DNA of 7,955 bases. It comes from Paracoccaceae bacterium (GTDB lineage Bacteria; Pseudomonadota; Alphaproteobacteria; Rhodobacterales; Rhodobacteraceae). Both the position numbers and the translations under genes were made by a program. Below the pieces are notes generated by a model, which had not been told where the DNA came from, made no database searches, and worked only from the letters and a program-made list of their open reading frames with translations. The stretch is from positions 1 to 7,955 of the forward strand of contig SKKS01000355.1 of assembly GCA_007123625.1 (NCBI GenBank). Reading direction: 5' to 3'. This document shows positions 1 through 5,406 of this stretch, in pieces. Position 1 is the stretch's first letter, and every line of letters begins with the position of its first letter.

Positions 1-195
1 CCGTGGTCGTCGTGGCTGTGCCCGTGCTCTTCCTCGTGCGCGTGGCCGTGGTCGTCGTGGCTGTGCCCGTGGTCTTCCTCGTGCGCGTGGCCGTGGTCGT
101 CGTGGCTGTGCCCGTGCTCTTCCTCGTGCGCATGGCCGTGGTCGTCGTGGCTGTGCCCGTGGTCTTCCTCGTGCGCATGGCCGTGGTCGTCGTGG
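1..195 (-). repeat. Tandem 45-bp repeat inside znuA (15-residue His-rich units)
   Basis: Four full units (1-45, 46-90, 91-135, 136-180) plus 15 bp of a fifth (181-195) lie head to tail with no spacers. Read in the znuA frame, each unit encodes GHAHEE(E/D)HGHSHDDH. Units differ at only two positions. Offset 27 is C in units 1 and 3 but G in units 2 and 4, giving Glu or Asp. Offset 42 is G in units 1-2 and A in units 3-4, a silent His codon change. The alternation makes a 90-bp higher-order repeat. The array reaches base 1, so the true unit count is unknown. The unit length is a multiple of three, so gain or loss of units keeps the reading frame. Confidence 0.95.
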
Positions 196-548
196 TCATG
201 ATCATGACCAAAGGCGTATTCCATCAGGTGCAGCCCGGGCACGTCGATCAAAGTCACCACCGTGCCCGAAACCCCGACGCCGCCGATGGCGCGTTCCAGC
301 CATGGGGTCAGTTCGGCGCCGATCCAGAACAGCGCATCCGCTTGCGCCAGCGCCTGGGCCTTTGAGGGACGCAACTGGAAGCTGTGGGGGTCGCCGCCAC
401 GGTCCAGCAACAGATCCGGCGTGCCGCGGTCCCCCATGACCTGCGCGACCAGCGCGTGCACCACGGGTGTGTCGGTCATGATCCGGGGCGCATCAGCATA
501 GGCCGGCAGGGCCAGACTGGCGCCAATCAACGTGATGGTGTAACGCAT
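1..548 (-). CDS. znuA: Zinc ABC transporter substrate-binding protein ZnuA (partial, N-terminal 182 codons)
   Basis: Periplasmic zinc-capture protein that would deliver Zn(II) to the ZnuB/ZnuC importer encoded divergently. The start is the ATG read from 548 to 546, preceded by an AAGAGGA ribosome site. Residues 1-18 form a short signal peptide with a likely cleavage after AYA-18. Residues 28-31 (PVVH) and 53-61 (DPHSFQLRP) are typical of cluster A-I zinc/manganese binding proteins; His55 matches the zinc ligand His60 of E. coli ZnuA by motif alignment. From about residue 115 the protein enters a His/Asp/Glu-rich loop that is still running at the window edge (at least 68 residues), much longer than the loop of about 25 residues in E. 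coli ZnuA. The later ligands and the stop lie outside the window. The adjacent zur-znuCB operon and the His-rich loop favour zinc over manganese. Confidence 0.93.
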   Translation of the reverse strand, partial: MRYTITLIGASLALPAYADAPRIMTDTPVVHALVAQVMGDRGTPDLLLDRGGDPHSFQLRPSKAQALAQADALFWIGAELTPWLERAIGGVGVSGTVVTLIDVPGLHLMEYAFGHDHDHDDHGHAHEEDHGHSHDDHGHAHEEEHGHSHDDHGHAHEEDHGHSHDDHGHAHEEEHGHSHDDH

Positions 549-589
549 TGGGTCGGTCCTCTTGTTCCGTCTTTGCGCAAGCCTTATTA

Positions 590-604
590 TGTTATACCAT
601 AACA
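590..604. promoter_or_regulatory. Probable Zur operator between znuA and zur
   Basis: A perfect inverted repeat, TGTTAT-ACC-ATAACA, lies in the only AT-rich patch (about 584-604) of the divergent gap. It resembles the GTTATA..TATAAC core of proteobacterial Zur boxes. It sits 42 bp upstream of the znuA start and 19 bp upstream of the zur start. Zn-loaded Zur bound here could block both promoters. On the minus strand a TTGACT (605-610) could serve as the znuA -35 with the palindrome in its spacer, but no well-spaced -10 could be fixed for either direction. Confidence 0.75.
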
Positions 605-622
605 AGTCAAGAAAGGTCGCCC

Positions 623-1114
623 ATGTCTGCCCCGGCGCACCCCGGCCACGCATTCACCTCCCATGATCACAGCCATTGCCGCCGCGATGGCCTGGCACGT
701 GCCGATCAGGTGGCACGGGCGCGCGGGTTGCGGATGACCCCGGTGCGTCGCTGCACGTTGGAGATTCTGCTGCAGGAACACCGTGCACTTGGCGCCTACG
801 AGGTTCTGGACCGGCTGGTCGCCGCCGGGTTCGGACGCCAGCCCCCGGTGGCCTATCGTGCGCTGGATTTCCTTGTGGAGAATGGATTTGCGCACCGGGT
901 GCAGGCGCTCAACGCGTTCATCGCCTGCGCCCACCCGGGCGAGGATCATCAGGCGGTGTTCCTGATCTGCCGCACCTGCAGCGCCATCGCCGAGGCCCCG
1001 ATCGACGCCCCGCGCGCCGCAGTCGAGAAAACCGCCAATGCGCTGGGCTTCGTGGCCGAGCGGGTCAACATCGAAGCCACGGGCCTGTGCCCGAAATGCC
1101 GGGACGCCGCATGA
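623..1114 (+). CDS. zur: Zinc uptake regulator Zur (Fur family), 163 aa
   Basis: Zinc-responsive Fur-family repressor that would bind DNA as a Zn-loaded dimer and shut off zinc uptake. The N-terminal winged helix spans roughly residues 25-90 and the dimerisation domain follows. Structural-zinc cysteine pairs are visible at Cys116/Cys119 and Cys156/Cys159. By motif alignment to E. coli Zur, the regulatory zinc ligands are all present: His91, Cys102, His109 and Glu124. The start at 623 has an AGAAAGG ribosome site. The same frame is open back to an ATG at 548, but that would place the operator inside the gene and overlap the znuA start, so it is rejected. The extreme N-terminus is His-rich (HPGHAFTSHDHSHC), a mild oddity. 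The stop overlaps the znuC start (ATGA at 1111-1114). Synteny with znuA, znuC and znuB supports Zur over Fur, Mur or PerR. Confidence 0.93.
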   Translation: MSAPAHPGHAFTSHDHSHCRRDGLARADQVARARGLRMTPVRRCTLEILLQEHRALGAYEVLDRLVAAGFGRQPPVAYRALDFLVENGFAHRVQALNAFIACAHPGEDHQAVFLICRTCSAIAEAPIDAPRAAVEKTANALGFVAERVNIEATGLCPKCRDAA

Positions 1115-1899
1115 GCGCCGGTCCCGCCCTGATCGCCGCCCGCAAGCTGAGTGTCGCCTATCGCGGCAACACCGTGCTGCGGGAGGTGGATCTGAATATC
1201 GCCGCACGCGAGATTGTGACAATCGTCGGGCCGAACGGGTCGGGCAAATCCACCCTGCTGCGCGCGCTCCTTGGGGTACTGCCAGCCACGCGCGGACAGG
1301 TGACGCGCACAGCCGGGCTGCGCATCGGTTATGTGCCGCAGCGTCTGCATATCGACGCCGCACTTCCGCTGCCGGTACGGCGCTTCCTTTCGTTGCCAAG
1401 GCGAAAGACGGAGGTGCAGATCGTCCGGGCACTGGCGCAGGTGGGTGTGCCGGATGTCATCGCGCAGGACATGGCGACCCTTTCGGGCGGCCAGTTCCAG
1501 CGCGTGCTGCTGGCGCGCGCGTTGCTGTCGGACCCGGACCTGCTGATGCTGGACGAACCCACGCAAGGGCTGGACCAGCCCGGCGTCGCCGCCTTCTACC
1601 GGCTGATCGACCAGGTGCGCCGGACCACGGGATGCGCAGTGCTGCTGGTCAGCCACGACCTGCATGTGGTGATGAGCGCGTCGGACCGGGTGATCTGCCT
1701 CAACGGGCATATCTGCTGCCAGGGCGCCCCCAGCGTGGTGTCGCGCGCGCCGGAGTACCGCGCACTTTTCGGGCTGGGCACCGCAGGCGCGCTTGCACTT
1801 TATCAACATGACCACGATCACACCCATGATGCGGACTGCACACACGGCCCCGCCGGGCATACGCATGACCACGCGCAGGAAAAGGTTACAGCCCCTTGA
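1111..1899 (+). CDS. znuC: Zinc ABC transporter ATP-binding protein ZnuC, 262 aa
   Basis: Cytoplasmic ATPase subunit that powers zinc import through ZnuB. ABC motifs appear in order: Walker A GPNGSGKST (40-48), Q-loop Gln77, signature LSGGQ (124-128), Walker B LLMLDEP (144-150) with catalytic Glu149, D-loop near 153-155, and switch His182. All key residues are intact. The C-terminus (about 231-254) carries a His/Asp-rich tail including HDHDHTHD, consistent with zinc handling. The ATG at 1111 overlaps the zur stop by four bases and the TGA at 1897-1899 overlaps the TTG start of znuB, which indicates translational coupling in a zur-znuC-znuB operon. The same frame is open upstream to 676, but that stretch is an alternate reading of zur. 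A manganese role is possible for the family but unlikely in this context. Confidence 0.94.
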   Translation: MSAGPALIAARKLSVAYRGNTVLREVDLNIAAREIVTIVGPNGSGKSTLLRALLGVLPATRGQVTRTAGLRIGYVPQRLHIDAALPLPVRRFLSLPRRKTEVQIVRALAQVGVPDVIAQDMATLSGGQFQRVLLARALLSDPDLLMLDEPTQGLDQPGVAAFYRLIDQVRRTTGCAVLLVSHDLHVVMSASDRVICLNGHICCQGAPSVVSRAPEYRALFGLGTAGALALYQHDHDHTHDADCTHGPAGHTHDHAQEKVTAP

Positions 1900-2711
1900 T
1901 TCTGGATGACTTCATGATGCGTGCCTTGCTTGCTGGGTTGGCCGTGGCCGTGGCCACCGGGCCGCTGGGCTGTTTCGTGGTCTGGCGGCGTATGGCATAT
2001 TTCGGCGATGCGACCGCGCATGCGGCCATTCTGGGGGTGGCGCTGGCGCTGGCCTTCCAGATGTCGATCTTCGTTGGCACCATGCTGATCGCGCTGGTGA
2101 TGGCGATGATCGTGTCGACCCTTGCGGGGCGCGGCTGGGCTATGGACACCACGCTGGGTGTGCTGGCGCATTCGGCGCTGGCGCTTGGTCTGGTGGCGGT
2201 GTCGTTCCTGCCCACGGTGCGGGTGGACCTGAGCGCGTATCTGTTCGGGGACATCCTGGCAGTGTCGCGCGCCGACCTTGCGGTGATTGTCGCAGGCTCA
2301 GGGCTGGTGGCGGGGCTGATGGTGTGGCGCTGGTCGGCGTTGCTGACCGCCACGCTGAACGAAGACCTCGCCCATGCCGCGGGCATCGACCCCGCGCGCG
2401 AACGCATGGTGCTGACCGTGGCGCTGGCGGTGGTGGTGGCGGTGGCGCTCAAGGTGATCGGTGCGCTGCTGATCGCGGCGATGCTGATCATCCCGGCCGC
2501 CGCCGCACGCACGCTGGCCCGCAGCCCCGAAGCCATGGCCATCTCCGCAATCACCATCGGCGGCGTCGCGGTCTGGGGCGGATTGCAGATGTCGCTGCGG
2601 CTGGACACGCCCTCGGGGCCCAGCATCGTCGCCGTGGCGGCAGGGATCTTCGCGACGCTGGTGGCGGGCGCAAGCCTGCGCGCGCTGGTTCAGAACCGCG
2701 CCGGCGAATAG
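1896..2711 (+). CDS. znuB: Zinc ABC transporter permease ZnuB (TTG start), 271 aa
   Basis: Inner-membrane permease of the ABC-3 family forming the Zn(II) channel. Hydrophobic segments are visible at about residues 9-29, 43-76, 90-106, 127-145, 172-203, 214-232 and 242-264, with long stretches probably holding two helices each. Residues 21-38 (TGPLGCFVVWRRMAYFGD) are the typical ZnuB N-terminal block. The segment near 155-170 (NEDLAHAAGIDPARER) fits the cytoplasmic coupling loop that contacts ZnuC. The TTG at 1896 is chosen because AAAGG (1881-1885) is well spaced before it, it overlaps the znuC stop in the same manner as zur/znuC, and it restores the LDDF start seen in many ZnuB proteins. ATG codons at 1914 and 1917 are alternatives. 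The 3' end overlaps the convergent FAD enzyme gene by 22 bp. Confidence 0.92.
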   Translation: MILDDFMMRALLAGLAVAVATGPLGCFVVWRRMAYFGDATAHAAILGVALALAFQMSIFVGTMLIALVMAMIVSTLAGRGWAMDTTLGVLAHSALALGLVAVSFLPTVRVDLSAYLFGDILAVSRADLAVIVAGSGLVAGLMVWRWSALLTATLNEDLAHAAGIDPARERMVLTVALAVVVAVALKVIGALLIAAMLIIPAAAARTLARSPEAMAISAITIGGVAVWGGLQMSLRLDTPSGPSIVAVAAGIFATLVAGASLRALVQNRAGE

Positions 2712-3925
2712 CGCTCCAACGCGAGGCCGGGCGCCCGGCCCGCGACCAGATCGGCCACGATCCGTGCCGTCACTGGCGCCAGCGTCAGGCCCAGATGCCC
2801 GTGACCGAAGGCATTCAGCACCCGCTCGCCCGCGCGCGACGGGCCGATCACCGGCACCGAATCGGGGAGCGACGGGCGAAATCCCATCCAGTGGCGCGAA
2901 ACCGCGGGCAGGTCGGGCAACAGGGCGCGCGCGCCCTCTTCGATGATCCGCACGCGGTGGGGCGACGGGGGAGCGGCCAGCCCGCCCAGTTCGACCGTGC
3001 CCGCCACCCGCAACCGACCCGCCATCGGGCAGAAGTAGAAGCCGCGTGAAACCGGTGTCATCTGGCGGGTCAGCGGCTGGTCGTGCATGTCGAACTCGAT
3101 GTGATAGCCCCGTTCGGTTTCCAGCGGCACCCGGTCCCCGGCCATGCGCGCCAGCGGGCGCGACCAGGCCCCCGCAGCAATGACCACGCGCGCGGCCCGC
3201 AATGCGGTGCCGTCGTCACAACGCAGCGCAACGCCCTGCGGCTGCACCTCCAGCGCCGTGGCGCGCGCCGCAATCCGCGCCACTCCGGCGGCCGCGACCG
3301 CAGCCGCCAGCCGCCGCATCAGCGCCCCCGGATCGGTGACGGTCATCGTTTGCGGGAAGAACGCGGCACCCACCCCCACATCCGCAGGCAGGCCGGGCTC
3401 CAGTTGGCCCAACTCATCCCGCCCGATCCGTTCCACCGTAACGCCCAGGCTGCGCTGCCATTCCAGCGCCGTGTCCGAAATATCCGCCGCCCGCTCGTAC
3501 AGGTACAGCGACCCGCGTTGCCGCAGCAAATCCCCCGCGTCGATCCGGTCTGCCTGCGCGCGCCACTCCGGCGCGGCTTCGGCCAGAAGTGCGGCGATCA
3601 CCTGCGCGTTGCGCCGTGCCGGTCCCGGCAGCGACTGCACCGCGAACCGCAAGAGCCACGGCACCAACGACAAAAGCGCCGAGCGCCGGATTGCCAGCGG
3701 GCTGTGCCTGTCGAAAAGCAGCGAAGGCAGGTTGCGCAGAACATCGGGCGTACCGACAGGCAGCACCGCATAATCGGCAATTACGCCCGCGTTGCCGCAA
3801 GATGCCCCTTCGCCCGCATCCGGTGGCGCGATCAGCGTGACCGCCCGCCCTTCGTCGGCCAGCCGCAGCGCCACCGAAAGCCCCACCACGCCCGCGCCGA
3901 TCACGGCAATTTCCGTATCCGCCAT
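2690..3925 (-). CDS. FAD-dependent D-amino acid dehydrogenase/oxidase family protein (DadA-like), 411 aa
   Basis: Predicted flavoenzyme of the DAO superfamily that oxidises a D-amino acid or secondary amine to an imino acid. The N-terminal Rossmann motif GAGVVG (10-15) binds FAD ADP and is followed by SCGNAG (42-47), which corresponds to the S-x-x-NAG flavin region of DadA proteins. Near the C-terminus are GFRPSLPDS (348-356), whose Arg is a likely substrate-carboxylate contact, and GHGHLGL (374-380), the usual C-terminal flavin loop. The ATG read from 3925 has GGAAGG upstream and starts directly before the Rossmann strand; the frame is open to 4027, but that extension is not family-like. No signal peptide is seen, so it is cytoplasmic or membrane-peripheral. 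It converges on znuB and diverges from a second FAD oxidoreductase. The substrate cannot be fixed from sequence: D-amino acid dehydrogenase is most likely, and hydroxyproline or glycine oxidase activity is possible. Confidence 0.85.
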   Translation of the reverse strand: MADTEIAVIGAGVVGLSVALRLADEGRAVTLIAPPDAGEGASCGNAGVIADYAVLPVGTPDVLRNLPSLLFDRHSPLAIRRSALLSLVPWLLRFAVQSLPGPARRNAQVIAALLAEAAPEWRAQADRIDAGDLLRQRGSLYLYERAADISDTALEWQRSLGVTVERIGRDELGQLEPGLPADVGVGAAFFPQTMTVTDPGALMRRLAAAVAAAGVARIAARATALEVQPQGVALRCDDGTALRAARVVIAAGAWSRPLARMAGDRVPLETERGYHIEFDMHDQPLTRQMTPVSRGFYFCPMAGRLRVAGTVELGGLAAPPSPHRVRIIEEGARALLPDLPAVSRHWMGFRPSLPDSVPVIGPSRAGERVLNAFGHGHLGLTLAPVTARIVADLVAGRAPGLALERYSPARF

Positions 3926-4071
3926 CGCTGCCCTGCCCACCTTCCGCCACCTACCGCCCATCAATGCACAGCCATAGCGCCCCGCCCCGTCAAGGACCAG
4001 AGCGCCCCCTTTCCAATCCTGCACCACGCGGTATCGTCATGCGCAACGGCGGGCAACGGAGTGACACGCAC

Positions 4072-5175
4072 ATGACAATCGCGGTGATCGGGCGCGGGCC
4101 CATCGGATCGGCGGCGGCGCGGCATCTGGCGCGCGCGGGCCACGCGGTGCTGCTGATCGGCCCGGCAGAGCCTGCGGACAAGGCCGCGCACACCGGCGTT
4201 TTCGCCAGCCACTGGGACGAAGGCCGGATCACCCGTGCGCTGGACCCCGACAGCTACTGGAGCGCGGTCAGCCGGGCCTCGATCGCGCGGTATGCACAGA
4301 TCGAGGCCGAAAGCGGCATCGGATTCTTCACCGAATCGGGGGCGATGATCGCTGCGCCCGCGGGCAGCGACTACATGCGCCGCGTGGCCGATGTGCAGGC
4401 CGAGGCCGGGATCGTGGCCGAAACCCTGCGCGGCGCCGAACTAGCGGCACGCTTTCCCTGCTTCGCCTTTCCGCCGGGGATCGAAACCCGCTTCGAGGCG
4501 CGCGGCGCTGGCCATGTGAACCCCCGCCGCATGGTGGCTGCACAAACCGAAGCGGCCCGACGTGCGGGTGCCGTAGTTGTCGCGGCAACAGCATTGCGGC
4601 TGGAAACCGGCGCGACGGGCGTGGATGTCATTACCGACGCAGGCGATTTTCACGCCGACCGGGTGCTGGTGGCCAATGGCGGCTGGGCCAACACCCTGTT
4701 GCCGCAGCCCCTGCCGCTGGCGGTCTATGCCCGCACCATCGCGTTCTTCGCGCTGGACCCGGACGAAGTCGCGGCGCTGGGCGACATGCCCACGCTGGTC
4801 TATCGCACGCCCGGCGGCGATGTGCCGTACCTGCTGCCGCCGATCCGATACCCGGATGGGCGGATGTATGTGAAGATCGGCGGCGACCCGGATGATCGCC
4901 CGCTGGCAAGCACTGATGCCGTCGCCGACTGGTTCCGCAGCGGCGGCTCGGCCGACGTTGGCGCCTATCAGCGCGACCTTATCGCAGGGCTGATGCCGGG
5001 GCTGAACACCGCCCGCATGCACACCGAAGCCTGCGTGACCGTCTTCACCCCCGAAGACCGCCCCGCCATCCGGCGACTGGATGCGCGCATGTCGGTTGCG
5101 GTGGCCGGGTGCGGGCGCGGGGCGAAGTGCGCCGACGAGCTTGGCCGCATCGCCGCAGGCGTTGTGACCGCCTGA
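4072..5175 (+). CDS. FAD-dependent amine oxidoreductase, monomeric sarcosine oxidase-like, 367 aa
   Basis: DAO-superfamily flavoprotein. The Rossmann motif GRGPIG (7-12) lies at the very N-terminus, with Arg in place of the usual Ala or Gly at the second position. HTGVFASHWDEGRITRALD (40-58) resembles the S-H-G-x-x-R-x-x-R flavin region of the sarcosine/N-methyl-amino-acid oxidase (SoxA/SolA) group. Length fits that group (about 370-390 aa). ACVTVFTPEDRPAI (320-333) aligns by pattern with the C-Y-T-x-T-P-D block of monomeric sarcosine oxidase, making Cys321 a candidate covalent FAD attachment site. The C-terminal GCGRGAKCADELG (346-358) replaces the usual G-x-S-G-H-G-F-K block; Lys352 fits the conserved lysine. 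The ATG at 4072 has CGGAGTG ahead of it and immediately precedes the Rossmann strand; upstream in-frame starts back to 3964 are rejected. The substrate is unknown and the neighbouring DAO gene does not define it. Confidence 0.8.
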   Translation: MTIAVIGRGPIGSAAARHLARAGHAVLLIGPAEPADKAAHTGVFASHWDEGRITRALDPDSYWSAVSRASIARYAQIEAESGIGFFTESGAMIAAPAGSDYMRRVADVQAEAGIVAETLRGAELAARFPCFAFPPGIETRFEARGAGHVNPRRMVAAQTEAARRAGAVVVAATALRLETGATGVDVITDAGDFHADRVLVANGGWANTLLPQPLPLAVYARTIAFFALDPDEVAALGDMPTLVYRTPGGDVPYLLPPIRYPDGRMYVKIGGDPDDRPLASTDAVADWFRSGGSADVGAYQRDLIAGLMPGLNTARMHTEACVTVFTPEDRPAIRRLDARMSVAVAGCGRGAKCADELGRIAAGVVTA

Positions 5176-5195
5176 GGACCGGGCGATTTTCGGGG

Positions 5196-5223
5196 TTTTC
5201 ATTTCCGATGCGGGACGTATAGT
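5196..5223 (+). promoter_or_regulatory. Candidate leuA leader promoter
   Basis: TTTTCA (5196-5201) and TATAGT (5218-5223) are separated by 16 bp, matching 4/6 and 5/6 consensus positions. This is the best sigma-70-like pair in the gap after the upstream FAD gene. Transcription would start near 5230-5231, at or beside the first ATG of the leader ORF. Confidence 0.45.
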
Positions 5224-5230
5224 CGCGCGC

Positions 5231-5326
5231 ATGGATCGGCCCCGACATATCGTCCCTGCCCTGACCGCCGCACCCGATGTCGGCATGCGCATGGCATGCC
5301 GGATTCTCCTCCTTAGCCGCCTCTGA
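5231..5326 (+). CDS. Probable leucine leader peptide (LeuL-type), 31 aa, or 13/11 aa from inner starts
   Basis: Short ORF just upstream of leuA ending in the codons ATT CTC CTC CTT AGC CGC CTC TGA (Ile-Leu-Leu-Leu-Ser-Arg-Leu-stop). Three in-frame ATGs could begin it: 5231 (31 aa), 5285 (13 aa, MRMACRILLLSRL) and 5291 (11 aa). None has a convincing Shine-Dalgarno site; 5231 coincides with the predicted transcription start, so a leaderless start is possible. The Leu run uses CTC/CTT although CTG dominates in neighbouring genes, as expected for control codons sensitive to tRNA-Leu charging. Inverted repeats begin within the ORF's last codons. Leucine-codon leader peptides before leu genes are well established in other proteobacteria; its role here is inferred from position and codon content. 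Confidence 0.7.
   Translation: MDRPRHIVPALTAAPDVGMRMACRILLLSRL
5281..5301 (+). promoter_or_regulatory. Stem-loop within the leader ORF
   Basis: CGGCATGC (5281-5288) and GCATGCCG (5294-5301) form a perfect 8-bp stem with a 5-nt loop. It covers both inner ATG codons (5285, 5291) and lies just before the leucine codons. It could pause polymerase or hide the inner starts. Confidence 0.5.
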
Positions 5327-5369
5327 GCGTGCCCTCGGGCGCGACCGCTCAGAGGTGACCAGCGCCCGG
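5318..5369 (+). promoter_or_regulatory. leuA attenuator: two mutually exclusive stems
   Basis: Stem A pairs 5320-5329 (CCTCTGAGCG) with 5346-5355 (CGCTCAGAGG): ten perfect pairs, extendable to 12 with one G-U (5318-5357). Its left arm contains the last Leu codon and the stop codon of the leader peptide. Stem B pairs 5336-5342 (CGGGCGC) with 5362-5368 (GCGCCCG), extendable by one G-U. The arms interleave (A-left, B-left, A-right, B-right), so the stems exclude each other or form a pseudoknot. A ribosome stalled on the Leu codons at 5306-5314 would cover A-left and favour B. Neither stem is followed by a T-run, so a classical intrinsic terminator is not visible; Rho-dependent or translational control is possible. 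Confidence 0.6.
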
Positions 5370-5406
5370 ACCGCTTCATACGGCCAAGGATCTCGAGGAA
5401 CACACC

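Noticed and set aside
1..195. Repeat array as a CRISPR
   Set aside because: The 45-bp units are contiguous with no unique spacers and lie in frame within znuA.
3..365. Plus-strand ORF rich in Val across the repeat
   Set aside because: It is the antisense reading of the His-rich znuA repeat and has no ribosome site or family-like sequence.
548..622. Upstream in-frame extension of zur from the ATG at 548
   Set aside because: It would include the operator palindrome and overlap the znuA start; the ATG at 623 has a good ribosome site and gives a normal Zur N-terminus.
949..1872. Long minus-strand open frame opposite zur and znuC
   Set aside because: It is a shadow of znuC, whose ABC motifs are all intact on the plus strand.
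3965..3994. Minus-strand TTGACG (3989-3994) as -35 of the DAO-family gene
   Set aside because: The -35 is good, but at 17-18 bp spacing the -10 is only CTGTGC or TGTGCA, too poor to call a promoter.
5307..5399. Direct pairing of the leader Leu codons (TCCTC, 5307-5311) with the leuA ribosome site (GAGGA, 5395-5399)
   Set aside because: Only five pairs that cannot be extended; expected by chance between any CTC-rich run and a Shine-Dalgarno sequence.
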